A stretch of DNA of 29,349 nt, from positions 1 through 29,349 of the forward strand of contig CAIXUF010000389.1 in NCBI GenBank assembly GCA_903922535.1. The letters are read 5' to 3'. The notes under the pieces are model-generated. The model worked only from the letters and a program-made list of their open reading frames with translations. It was not told the DNA's origin and made no database searches. Within the stretch, counting starts at the first letter, position 1; the number at the start of each line of letters is the position of its first letter. The DNA comes from Candidatus Hydrogenedentota bacterium (GTDB taxonomy: Bacteria > Hydrogenedentota > Hydrogenedentia > Hydrogenedentiales > CAITNO01). A program made the translations under genes and the position numbers. Positions 8,342 to 15,503 of the stretch are shown piece after piece.

Positions 8342-10114
8342 ATGATTGTGGTGATATGTTCGCATTGCGGGTTGCAGATACTCGTGCCCCCCACTGTACA
8401 AGGCAGGCAGGGCGTATGTTTCAACTGTGGACATCCGCTCACGGTTCCGTCTGCCCCCCCAACGGCCGGGGCCGGTGCGGACACGCCGATACCGACACCG
8501 GTGCCCATGTCCACCCCCTTCAACACGCCGGTGAAGGGTGCCGTCACCCCCCAACCCGTGTCCGGCGTGTCCCAGGAACACGTCTACGCCAACGGCGACC
8601 ACGTTGCGGGACGCTACGTCATTCAGGAATCGATTGGCCGCGGCGGCATGGGCACGGTTTACCGGGCGAACGACGCACTGGTCAACGAGTTTGTGGCGCT
8701 CAAATTCATGCGCTCAAGCCTGCTTCAGACCGAGCGCGCCCGTGACTTGTTCCTCCAGGAGGCCCAGGTGGCCCGGCGCCTGCGCCACGACAAGATCATC
8801 GCCGTGCATGACATCAACTTCACCTCCGAGGGCATACTGTATATTTCGATGGAGTTCATTGAGGGCGAATCCCTGCGGAATGTCATTCGAAGGCACCGCA
8901 CGGAACGGCGGCTCCCCGACATCCTCTACGCCGTGCGCATCGTCGAACAGATGCTTGCCGGGCTGGAATACGCCCACAGATTTGTCGTCCACCGCGACAT
9001 CAAGCCCGAAAATGTCATGGTCATGTCCAATGAACAGGTGAAACTGCTCGATTTCGGGCTGGCCACGGCCGCTGTCTTTGATCTGCCCGCCGCGCCGGCG
9101 GAAGCGCAGCGGGCAACACCGAAAAGAGTCGTCGGCACGCTGGAATATGCCGCGCCGGAACAGCGTCTGGGCCAGCCCATGGACCTGCGCGGCGACCTCT
9201 ACGCCGTCGGCCTGGTACTGCGCGAACTGCTCACGCTGCGCTCGCCCGTCGAGGAACCCTGGCACATTGAGGACTGCCGCCGCGACGTGGCGCCCGCCCT
9301 ACTCGAAGTGGTGTACCGCGCGCTGGCGGCCGACCGCGACCAGCGCTGGCAGGACGCCCGGGCCTTCCGCGAGGCGCTGTACAGTGCCTACCAGAGCGCC
9401 TACAAGCGCGTGGCCGTGCGCGCCGCGCAGACTTCCGGCTCCCAGGGTTCAACCAAAGACATGGTTCTGTTCCCCGGCGGTTCCTTCCTGATGGGCAACA
9501 ACGCCGTCCGCGAGGAGGCCCCCGAGGAGGAGGTCCGCGTCGCACCCTTCTGGATGGACAAGGCTCCGGTCACCGTGGGCCAGTTCGCGAACTATCTCAA
9601 GGACACCGCCGCGACGCCGCCCAAATTCTGGGGCGATGCCGACGTCGGCGGCGATGACCAGCCCGTGGTCGGCGTCTCCTGGCACGAGGCGCTGGCGTAC
9701 GCCAACTGGGCTGGCAAAACGCTGCCCACCGAGACGGAGTGGGAATTCGCCGCAAGGGGGCAGGAGAACCGGCGTTATCCCTGGGGCAACTATCCGCCCG
9801 ACCGTAACCGCTGCAATTTTGACAACAATCTGGGCATGCCCACGTTCACCATGATGCACGAGGAGGGCGCCACGCCCGAGGGCCTGCTCGACATGGCCGG
9901 GAACGTCTACGAGTGGACCATGGACCCCTACGCCCCCTACCAGTACTTCCGACGCGATCCCAAGGCTGCCGAAAAGGCGCCCAAACGCACCGCGCGCGGC
10001 GGCAGTTGGGAATCCAAGGCAGAAGAACTCACGAGCACCTACCGCCGCGGCTTTTTCCCCGACACCCAGCTCAAGACACTGGGTTTTCGTTGTGTCATCC
10101 CCGTGCAGAAATAG
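8342..10114 (+). CDS. Zn-ribbon, Ser/Thr protein kinase and FGE-like domain fusion
   Basis: The 590-residue product has three parts. Residues 6-29 form a zinc ribbon (Cys6-x2-Cys9 and Cys26-x2-Cys29). A Pro/Thr-rich linker follows, then a complete Hanks-type kinase (91-357) with Gly-loop GRGGMGTV (99-106), Lys121, Glu140, HRDIKPEN (Asp219), Asp238-Phe-Gly and GTLEYAAPEQ. Residues 374-587 form a formylglycine-generating-enzyme/sulfatase-modifying-like domain with GGSFLMG, LPTETEWEFAARG, YPWGN, MAGNVYEWT and GFRC. The paired active-site cysteines expected after GGSW are absent (GGSWESKAEELTSTYRRG), so this domain is probably a binding module rather than an oxidase. I see no membrane segment, so it looks cytoplasmic. 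The ATG at 8342 begins directly at the zinc ribbon; the 55-codon upstream extension is unlike the family. Substrate is unknown. Confidence 0.92.
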   Translation: MIVVICSHCGLQILVPPTVQGRQGVCFNCGHPLTVPSAPPTAGAGADTPIPTPVPMSTPFNTPVKGAVTPQPVSGVSQEHVYANGDHVAGRYVIQESIGRGGMGTVYRANDALVNEFVALKFMRSSLLQTERARDLFLQEAQVARRLRHDKIIAVHDINFTSEGILYISMEFIEGESLRNVIRRHRTERRLPDILYAVRIVEQMLAGLEYAHRFVVHRDIKPENVMVMSNEQVKLLDFGLATAAVFDLPAAPAEAQRATPKRVVGTLEYAAPEQRLGQPMDLRGDLYAVGLVLRELLTLRSPVEEPWHIEDCRRDVAPALLEVVYRALAADRDQRWQDARAFREALYSAYQSAYKRVAVRAAQTSGSQGSTKDMVLFPGGSFLMGNNAVREEAPEEEVRVAPFWMDKAPVTVGQFANYLKDTAATPPKFWGDADVGGDDQPVVGVSWHEALAYANWAGKTLPTETEWEFAARGQENRRYPWGNYPPDRNRCNFDNNLGMPTFTMMHEEGATPEGLLDMAGNVYEWTMDPYAPYQYFRRDPKAAEKAPKRTARGGSWESKAEELTSTYRRGFFPDTQLKTLGFRCVIPVQK

Positions 10115-10212
10115 GTGTGGCGGGAACGGGAAAGAAGGGGATGAGACCGCGGTTGCTGTATAATGCGCCAAACTTTTCGACGCGCAGATCCGCGCAGCGC
10201 AGGAGCCCCCCC

Positions 10213-12564
10213 ATGATCAAGAAAATCCTGAAGATTGTGGCTGTCCTTCTGGCCATCGTCATCCTTGTGCCTGTGGTGTCTTTGGGCTGCATGCGGCTCT
10301 ACTACCTGCACATAGTCGGGCAGACGCCGGGCAAGCTGGCGGTGCCGGTGCAGGCAGGCACGCTCGGTTCCAACGTGAACGTGTTCAGCGGCTCGGGCGG
10401 CTACTTCTACCTGTGCGCCCACAACGGTCCCGCGTCCATGACGCCCTTCGGCATGGTCCGCCTCGGTCCGGACACGGCCTGCATGATCCTGAACAAGAAC
10501 GGGCTCAACACCTCCGGCTATTACTATGGCGACAACAAGCTGCTGGGATTCAGCCACACGCGCTTCATCGGCACCGGCATGCACGAGGGCTGCAACCTGC
10601 GGGTGCTGCCCACCGTGGCCTCGCATGCGGGCAAACTGCTCAGTCTCCCCAGGGAAAAGCGCTGGGTCCGCTTTTCGCACAGCCAGGAAACCGGATTTCC
10701 TGGATACTACGCGGTTTATCTTCCCGGAGACGATGTGCTGGCCGAACTAACCACCACACCCCATGCCGGATTTCACCGGTACACTTTCAAGAAGAACGAA
10801 GCGCCCCACCTTATTCTCGACGTCTCAAGCGGGCTCGAAAACCGCGTTCATGACGGTTATGTGTCCATTTCCCCGGAGAAGAATGAAGTCTCGGGCATGA
10901 TCAAGGTGCATGGCGGATCGAAAGAGGGCGGCGGACTGGACCTGTACTATGTGGGGCGCTTCAGCCGCCCCTTCGCCAGCTATGCCACGTGGAAAGGCAA
11001 GCAGGTCCAGACCGGAAACAAAGATACCGCCGGGCTCGACATCGGCGCGGATCTGTCCTTTGCCCGCGATGCGGCCAATCCCACCGTTGAGTTCCAGGTG
11101 GCATTCTCCTACGTGAGTGCCGCCAATGCGCGGCTCAACTTTGACACGGAAGTGGCCAAATCCTCTTTTGACGCGGCGGCCAATGCCGCGCGTGATGCCT
11201 GGGAGACCCGGCTGGCAACGATGCAGGTCACGGGCGGCACGGAAACACAGCGGCGCATCTTCTACACGGCGCTGTTCCGCTGTTTCGAAATGCCGACACG
11301 CTTCGCCGACGTCAACGGCGAGTACATCGGGTTTGACCAGAAGGCGCACAGGCAGGAGGGGTTCCAGTATTACACGGACTTCTCGCTGTGGGACACGTTC
11401 CGCACGGTGCATCCGCTCTACACGCTGATCGCCCCGGGCGACCAGCGTGACATGATGGTGTCGCTCATCGAAATGGCCAAGATAGACAAGGGTCTGCCGC
11501 GCTGGCCCGCCGGATGCCGCGACACGGGCAGCATGTTTGGCACGCCCTCCGATGTGGCGGTGTCGGAGGCATATCTCAAGGGCATCCACGACATCGACAT
11601 CGAGACGGCCTATCAGGCCATGTGCCAGACCGCGCTGCACGGCCGCGCGCCGAGTTCCAACGCCGGCTGCCGCGACGGGCTGGAATCATACCTTCAAAAC
11701 CATTACTGCGCGGCGGACAAGATGGGCGGGGCGGTGGCGAGAACGCTGGAGTACACCTGGGAGGACAACTCCATTTCACTGCTTGCCAACGCGCTCGGCA
11801 AGAAAGAAGATGCAGCCCTGTTCGCCGAACACGCCCAGTACTACCGCAACACGTGGAATCCAGCCACCCAGTTCTTCCAGCCCCGCGACGCCAAGGGCTC
11901 TTTCATGGAGTTCAAGCCATTGCGGCTGACGTACTTCGACGACATTAGCAGGAAGAAGTATGCCGAAGCCTATGTGGAGGGGAGCGCCGAGCAGTGGCGC
12001 TGGGGCGTGCCCTTTGATCCAGAAGGACTCATTTCCCTTTTCAAGAGCCCCGCGTACTTCACCAGCGAGTTGGAAGCCTATTTCGAGAAGACCACCGGCT
12101 ACGTGCTGGGCGCCTGGCAGCCGGGTCCCTACTACTGGCACGGCAACGAGCCCTACGTGCACGCGCCCTACCTGTTCAACCATGTCGGCCGCCCCGACCT
12201 CACACAAAAGTGGGTGCGCTGGATCTGCGACAACATGCACGCCGACAATTACATCGGCCTCGCGGGCAATGATGATGCGGCCACGCTGTCGGCCTGGTAC
12301 GTGTTCAACGCGCTCGGGTTCTACCCCATCGCGGGAACCACCAGATACGAACTGGCCGCGCCCCTGTTTGACAAGACCGAAGTGCAGTTGGGCAAGAACA
12401 CGCTCACCGTAATCGCCGAGAACCAGTCGTCCAAGAACTGCTATGTGCAAAGCGTGTCGCTGAACGGCACCCCGCTTGATCGCACCTATATCAACCACGA
12501 CGAGATTGCCAACGGTGGGACACTGAAGTTCGTCCTTGGTCCAAATCCGCTGATACGGAAGTGA
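10213..12564 (+). CDS. GH92 alpha-mannosidase, exported or membrane-anchored
   Basis: GH92 enzymes are calcium-dependent exo-alpha-mannosidases that trim mannose from N-glycans and mannans. The 783-residue protein begins with an uncleaved-looking hydrophobic segment (residues 4-25) and then the GH92 N-terminal beta domain (TPFGMVRLGPDT, GFSHTRFIGTGMHEG). The helical catalytic domain contains YTDFSLWDTFRTVHPLY, EGSAEQWRW (Glu589), NEPYVHAPYLFNH and GNDDAATLSAWYVF (Asp687, Asp688). As I recall the family, Glu589 and the Asp pair fall where the acid and base are kept; this assignment is by memory of motifs. AGGAG precedes the ATG by seven bases, which decides the start. It lies 98 bp after the kinase and 110 bp before the propeller gene on the same strand. 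Bond specificity cannot be read from sequence. Confidence 0.93.
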   Translation: MIKKILKIVAVLLAIVILVPVVSLGCMRLYYLHIVGQTPGKLAVPVQAGTLGSNVNVFSGSGGYFYLCAHNGPASMTPFGMVRLGPDTACMILNKNGLNTSGYYYGDNKLLGFSHTRFIGTGMHEGCNLRVLPTVASHAGKLLSLPREKRWVRFSHSQETGFPGYYAVYLPGDDVLAELTTTPHAGFHRYTFKKNEAPHLILDVSSGLENRVHDGYVSISPEKNEVSGMIKVHGGSKEGGGLDLYYVGRFSRPFASYATWKGKQVQTGNKDTAGLDIGADLSFARDAANPTVEFQVAFSYVSAANARLNFDTEVAKSSFDAAANAARDAWETRLATMQVTGGTETQRRIFYTALFRCFEMPTRFADVNGEYIGFDQKAHRQEGFQYYTDFSLWDTFRTVHPLYTLIAPGDQRDMMVSLIEMAKIDKGLPRWPAGCRDTGSMFGTPSDVAVSEAYLKGIHDIDIETAYQAMCQTALHGRAPSSNAGCRDGLESYLQNHYCAADKMGGAVARTLEYTWEDNSISLLANALGKKEDAALFAEHAQYYRNTWNPATQFFQPRDAKGSFMEFKPLRLTYFDDISRKKYAEAYVEGSAEQWRWGVPFDPEGLISLFKSPAYFTSELEAYFEKTTGYVLGAWQPGPYYWHGNEPYVHAPYLFNHVGRPDLTQKWVRWICDNMHADNYIGLAGNDDAATLSAWYVFNALGFYPIAGTTRYELAAPLFDKTEVQLGKNTLTVIAENQSSKNCYVQSVSLNGTPLDRTYINHDEIANGGTLKFVLGPNPLIRK

Positions 12565-12674
12565 AGAAGTGCGTTACTTGGAGCGCTCTTTTTGCACAGA
12601 TCTTGAGGGGCATGCGACAATCAAAGCCCCCCCCTGAAAACAGGACTTGTTTCCACCGCCAAGGAGTTGCCGGG

Positions 12675-14648
12675 ATGACTTGGATTGCCGCTTTAATCGT
12701 TGCGCTCGCCGTCAATGCGGACAACGCGCCCAAGCCCATAGAGACGGATTTCGCGTCGGCCCGGCTCCTTGGACAGCCCTGCAAGGCCTTTCAGTTTCTT
12801 GCCGGAGCGGCCGTTTACAACCCGGTGAACGAAAAGGAACTTTTCGTGATCACCTCGTCGAGCGAGACCCAGCCCATGAACCTGGTCTTTGTCGACCGGA
12901 AAGCGGAGCAGTCGAGCACGGCACAGGCCCCCTCGGGCACGGGGGCGTGGGCGCTGGCCCAGTTGCCAAACCCGAGTCTGCTGGCCGTGGGCACCCACCC
13001 CGGCGGCAAGGTGATGGTGTTCGACATGAACAAATGGGCATTCACGGCCACGGCGCAGTTCCCGGGCGAATCGTATGTCTGGAACTTCGCCCCCGGCAAG
13101 GATGGGCGCTTCTATTTCGGCACCTATCCCGGCGGCAAACTCGGCGCATTTGATCCCGCCGGGCTGACGGGCGATTCGCCCGCCCTCACCGTCGGGGACT
13201 GCGGCGCGCCGCTGCCGCCGAACCTCTATCTGCGGCTGGTCTCCACGCTGCCGGACGGACGCATCCTGTGCTCCATGGGCATGCAGCAGCCCGGCGTGCG
13301 CATCTACGATCCCGCGACCCAAAAGTTTTCCGAACCGCCCGAGGCCATGGCGGGCGTCACCACGGGCGTGCTGTGGAACAACTACTTCCTTGCGGGTGAC
13401 AAAGTGTTCAACGCCGCGCTCGCACAGGACACGCCACCCTTCCCCACGCCCCCGGCGGACAAGGGCAGGTGGATGGTGGCGGAAGAGGTAACCACGGCGA
13501 ACACCCTCTTTCTGCGGCAGGGCAACGCCCTGTGGCGGCTGGACAGGGACAAGACGGAACTGGCACCGGTGTTCGACTTTGATCTGCGCGGCGGACGGCT
13601 CATGGCCGCCTCGCGCGACGGCGGCGTGTACGGCGTGCGCGGCAATTTCTACTTTTACATCGAGCCGGGCGCGATAAAACTGGAGCGCAAGCCGCTGAAA
13701 ACAGCGCCGCCCACCCGGCCCGCGCAGTTTCTGGCGGCCGACGACACGAGCAGACTCTGGGGCGGCCCCCCCTCCGGGCAAACCCTGTTCATGATGGACC
13801 GCAACACGGGCGCCGAGATGAACACGGACATCGTTGTGGACAGCGGTGGCCAAGTCTGCGGCATGGCATTCATCGGCGAGATCGGCTACGGCGTTTCCTA
13901 CTCCAACGGCGACATTTTCAAGATTGATCCCAACGCGCCGTGGTACCAGTACGACCGCAAGAACCCCGTCGTCATCGACTCCCTCGGCCGGCGCGGTTAT
14001 ATCCGGCCGGTGGCGGGGGTGCGGCTCGGACCGGACAGCAAACTGTATTCCGGATGGATGGCCAAATACGGCATCTACGGCGGCGCCGTTGCCGTCACGG
14101 ACCCGGTCTCGGGCGCAACCAATCTAATCGAGAACCCCTTCGGCAGGCAGACCGTCTCGGGGCTGGCCGTGGACGACGCGTACCTCTACGTCGGCACCTC
14201 GCTTGAGGCAAACGGGCTTCCGGTGAAAACCGGCGAGCCGCCCCAGTTCGGCGTGATGGGCGTCGAGGCGCGCCAGCCCGTCCTCAACCAGCCGTTTGAG
14301 GGTGCCACAACCGTGGACCGGTTCACGTGCAACAGCGCCGCCCAGCGGGTTGCTTTTGCCGTGGACGGCGCGCTGCGCGTCTTCAATGTTGAAACGATGA
14401 AGGTGACGCCCCCCTTTGATCCGGCCCCGCCGCGGGTGACCAGTTCGGCCATCGCATCGGTGGGCGACGCGTTCGTCTATTACGGATCGGACAGGCAGGT
14501 GATCCGTTTGAACCCCGCAACGGGCGCTTTCACGATGCTGCTGGAACTGCCGCAGGCCGTCGGGGCGTTCACGGGCGCCATCAGGGGAGACCTCTATGCC
14601 GCCTGCGGGGTGGACGTCTACCGGATCACCCAAAAACAGCAGCACTAG
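12675..14648 (+). CDS. Secreted beta-propeller protein, function unknown
   Basis: The 657-residue product has a short signal peptide (MTWIAALIVALAVNA) and then repeated blade-like stretches such as VMVFDMNKWAFTA, RFYFGTYPGGKLGAFDP, GVRIYDPATQKF, GDIFKIDP and LRVFNVETMKV. This pattern is typical of YVTN/NHL/SMP-30-like seven-bladed propellers that act in the periplasm or outside the cell. I see no catalytic motif that names an enzyme. The ATG at 12675 is chosen because AAGGAG lies eight bases ahead and it starts the signal peptide; the GTG at 12561 overlaps the end of the mannosidase gene and lacks such support. Its position behind the GH92 gene suggests a role in the same carbohydrate process, but that is inference. 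Confidence 0.75.
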   Translation: MTWIAALIVALAVNADNAPKPIETDFASARLLGQPCKAFQFLAGAAVYNPVNEKELFVITSSSETQPMNLVFVDRKAEQSSTAQAPSGTGAWALAQLPNPSLLAVGTHPGGKVMVFDMNKWAFTATAQFPGESYVWNFAPGKDGRFYFGTYPGGKLGAFDPAGLTGDSPALTVGDCGAPLPPNLYLRLVSTLPDGRILCSMGMQQPGVRIYDPATQKFSEPPEAMAGVTTGVLWNNYFLAGDKVFNAALAQDTPPFPTPPADKGRWMVAEEVTTANTLFLRQGNALWRLDRDKTELAPVFDFDLRGGRLMAASRDGGVYGVRGNFYFYIEPGAIKLERKPLKTAPPTRPAQFLAADDTSRLWGGPPSGQTLFMMDRNTGAEMNTDIVVDSGGQVCGMAFIGEIGYGVSYSNGDIFKIDPNAPWYQYDRKNPVVIDSLGRRGYIRPVAGVRLGPDSKLYSGWMAKYGIYGGAVAVTDPVSGATNLIENPFGRQTVSGLAVDDAYLYVGTSLEANGLPVKTGEPPQFGVMGVEARQPVLNQPFEGATTVDRFTCNSAAQRVAFAVDGALRVFNVETMKVTPPFDPAPPRVTSSAIASVGDAFVYYGSDRQVIRLNPATGAFTMLLELPQAVGAFTGAIRGDLYAACGVDVYRITQKQQH

Positions 14649-14676
14649 ACATTCAACCGGAGCGAAAAAAAGGAAA

Positions 14677-14713
14677 CGCCGCCCCCGCGTCACCCGGTGA
14701 CGATGGGGCGGCG
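14677..14713. terminator. Bidirectional terminator between the propeller gene and the small-peptide operon
   Basis: A long stem combines CGCCGCCCC/GGGGCGGCG with an inner CGTCACC/GGTGACG. On the minus strand it is followed by TTTCCTTTTTTTCGC, an excellent U tract, starting 25 nt after the stop of the 41-residue peptide gene. On the plus strand it is followed by AATTGTCTTTC, a weaker tail, 28 nt after the propeller stop codon. It therefore closes both convergent units and marks the peptide genes as a discrete transcript. Confidence 0.85.
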
Positions 14714-14738
14714 AATTGTCTTTCGCGTAACGGCGCGA

Positions 14739-14864
14739 CTAGGCGAGCGGATCTTTGCTCCCGAAAAGTGCCGCGTCAAGAAAATTGAAGGCGGGGGTGA
14801 CTAGAAGCTTGTCGAAAAAGCTCATCAGTACCTTCACAAGAATGCCCAACAGATCATTCAGCAT
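14739..14864 (-). CDS. Small amphipathic peptide A (41 aa)
   Basis: This gene is too short for standard gene calling. The ATG at 14864 has AAGGAG six bases upstream, and the frame runs 42 codons to TAG. The peptide begins MLNDLLGILVKVLMSFFDKL and ends in LFGSKDPLA. In the first half the polar residues Asp4, Gly7, Lys11, Ser15 and Asp18 recur every three or four positions, which predicts an amphipathic helix with one strongly hydrophobic face. Net charge is near zero or slightly negative. There is no signal peptide, cysteine or double-glycine leader. It shares length, the pattern F-F-D-K-L-L against Y-F-S-K-M-L, and a late LFG with peptide B, so they may be paralogues. It could be a membrane-active, toxin-like or leaderless bacteriocin-like peptide, or a membrane-associated regulator. 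I do not recognise a family. Confidence 0.72.
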   Translation of the reverse strand: MLNDLLGILVKVLMSFFDKLLVTPAFNFLDAALFGSKDPLA

Positions 14865-14870
14865 GGTTCG

Positions 14871-14876
14871 CTCCTT
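14871..14876 (-). promoter_or_regulatory. Ribosome-binding site of peptide A
   Basis: AAGGAG read on the minus strand lies six bases before the ATG at 14864, an optimal distance. It is the main evidence that this very short frame is translated. Confidence 0.75.
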
Positions 14877-14926
14877 CTGGTTTCGGTTTATGCGCCAACG
14901 GCGCGTTGCGTTCGTTTCGTTCCGGG

Positions 14927-15043
14927 TTAGGCGCCGATGCCAAACAGGCCGTTCAGTGCGCCACCGACGATGCCGTCGAGCATCTTCGAGAAGTACCCGA
15001 ACACCCCAACGAACAGCGCGTGGAAGAACTCATAAAGCAACAT
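14927..15043 (-). CDS. Small glycine-rich hydrophobic peptide B (38 aa)
   Basis: This is the first gene of the small-peptide unit, 62 bp upstream of peptide A. AAGGAGG lies seven bases before the ATG at 15043. An in-frame ATG two codons earlier is only one base from that site and is therefore unlikely. The 38-residue product begins MLLYEFFHALFVGVFGYFSK and ends LNGLFGIGA. It is strongly hydrophobic, with Glu5, His8, Ser19/Lys20 and Asp23 spaced as one polar helix face and a Gly-rich tail containing GxxxG-like spacings that favour helix packing in membranes. It has no signal peptide or Cys. Its pairing with peptide A recalls two-component membrane-active peptides, but that comparison is inference and no homologue is known to me. 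Confidence 0.74.
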   Translation of the reverse strand: MLLYEFFHALFVGVFGYFSKMLDGIVGGALNGLFGIGA

Positions 15044-15050
15044 GCACATA

Positions 15051-15057
15051 CCTCCTT
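15051..15057 (-). promoter_or_regulatory. Strong ribosome-binding site of peptide B
   Basis: The minus strand reads AAGAAGGAGG ahead of TATGTGC-ATG. Spacing selects the ATG at 15043 over the one at 15049. It is among the strongest Shine-Dalgarno sequences in the window. Confidence 0.75.
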
Positions 15058-15099
15058 CTTGTTGACCTCGCATTCACGACACATTTCTAGCGCCGACCC

Positions 15100-15244
15100 T
15101 TCCGGCAACGCCGGAACACATGGCCGGTTTGCACGCAGTTTGCCCGGGTGGTGCCAATCCACGCGGATCACGTTGACCGGCACCCTGGCTAGGCAAGGAC
15201 CGTGCCGAATTCCCCGTGATCTGGTGTCCCAGGAATTACCGCAC
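15100..15244 (-). ncRNA. Putative structured leader RNA of the small-peptide operon
   Basis: Three inverted repeats lie in a row in the untranslated leader. Hairpin 1 (15202-15244) pairs GTGC/GCAC and AATTCC/GGAATT around an inner TGG/CCA. Hairpin 2 (15150-15184) pairs GGTGCC/GGCACC with inner ATCC/GGAT. Hairpin 3 (15100-15116) is a perfect TTCCGGC/GCCGGAA with a 3-nt loop, about 40 nt before the ribosome-binding site. Such a leader could regulate translation or be an independent RNA. I match it to no known riboswitch class; the pairings are by eye. Confidence 0.4.
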
Positions 15245-15247
15245 CAG

Positions 15248-15276
15248 TTTATCACACATTTCTCATAAAATGCCAC
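15248..15276 (-). promoter_or_regulatory. Candidate promoter for the small-peptide operon
   Basis: On the minus strand GTGGCA (15276-15271) and GATAAA (15253-15248) are 17 bp apart, and TGT immediately precedes the -10, giving an extended -10 form. Each box matches four of six consensus positions. The start near 15241 would fall at the edge of hairpin 1. Support is moderate to weak. Confidence 0.3.
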
Positions 15277-15296
15277 TTCTAACAAGGGTCGGTAGT

Positions 15297-15310
15297 CAAC
15301 CGTGCGGTTG
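15297..15310. repeat. Small palindrome between the peptide operon and the rhamnosidase gene
   Basis: CAACCG-TG-CGGTTG is a 14-bp near-perfect dyad, about 20 bp upstream of the candidate peptide promoter. It has the size of a dimeric regulator's operator. Nothing else in the roughly 190 bp before 15504 is assigned, and no good -35/-10 pair for the plus-strand gene was found. Confidence 0.25.
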
Positions 15311-15503
15311 TTTCCCTGAAAAGGTACGGGAAGTATACGTAGGACAGATTACCGGACGGTAGGACCGCCGGAACAACGTCACCAAATGGTGGCCCACTGG
15401 ACCGCATCGGCAGCAAACTTTATTGCCACGGTCGGCGTGGGGTACTGTAGCCGCTGCCCGGTTTGCTATGGTTTCGCCGTGAGGGGGCCATGGAGAAAGC
15501 GCA

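Noticed and set aside
10159..10164. Exact TATAAT upstream of the GH92 gene
   Set aside because: No -35 is found at 16-18 bp and the TGn extension is out of register. It could still be weakly active, but I do not call it.
10213..10300. Lipobox in the GH92 N-terminus (VSLGC)
   Set aside because: Ser at -3 and Leu at -2 do not fit the lipobox well, and the segment looks more like a signal anchor.
12693..13853. A 386-codon minus-strand ORF opposite the propeller gene
   Set aside because: It is a high-GC antisense shadow with His/Arg/Gly-rich composition and no family features.
15150..15170. Sigma-54-like TGGCAC followed by GGGC on the minus strand upstream of the small peptides
   Set aside because: The GG-N10-GC spacing holds, but the -12 box is GGGC rather than TTGC, and the site overlaps a predicted hairpin stem that explains it.
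14953..15285. A 110-codon minus-strand ORF overlapping the small-peptide region
   Set aside because: It has no ribosome-binding site, spans the structured leader and runs in a different frame into the far better supported peptide B gene.
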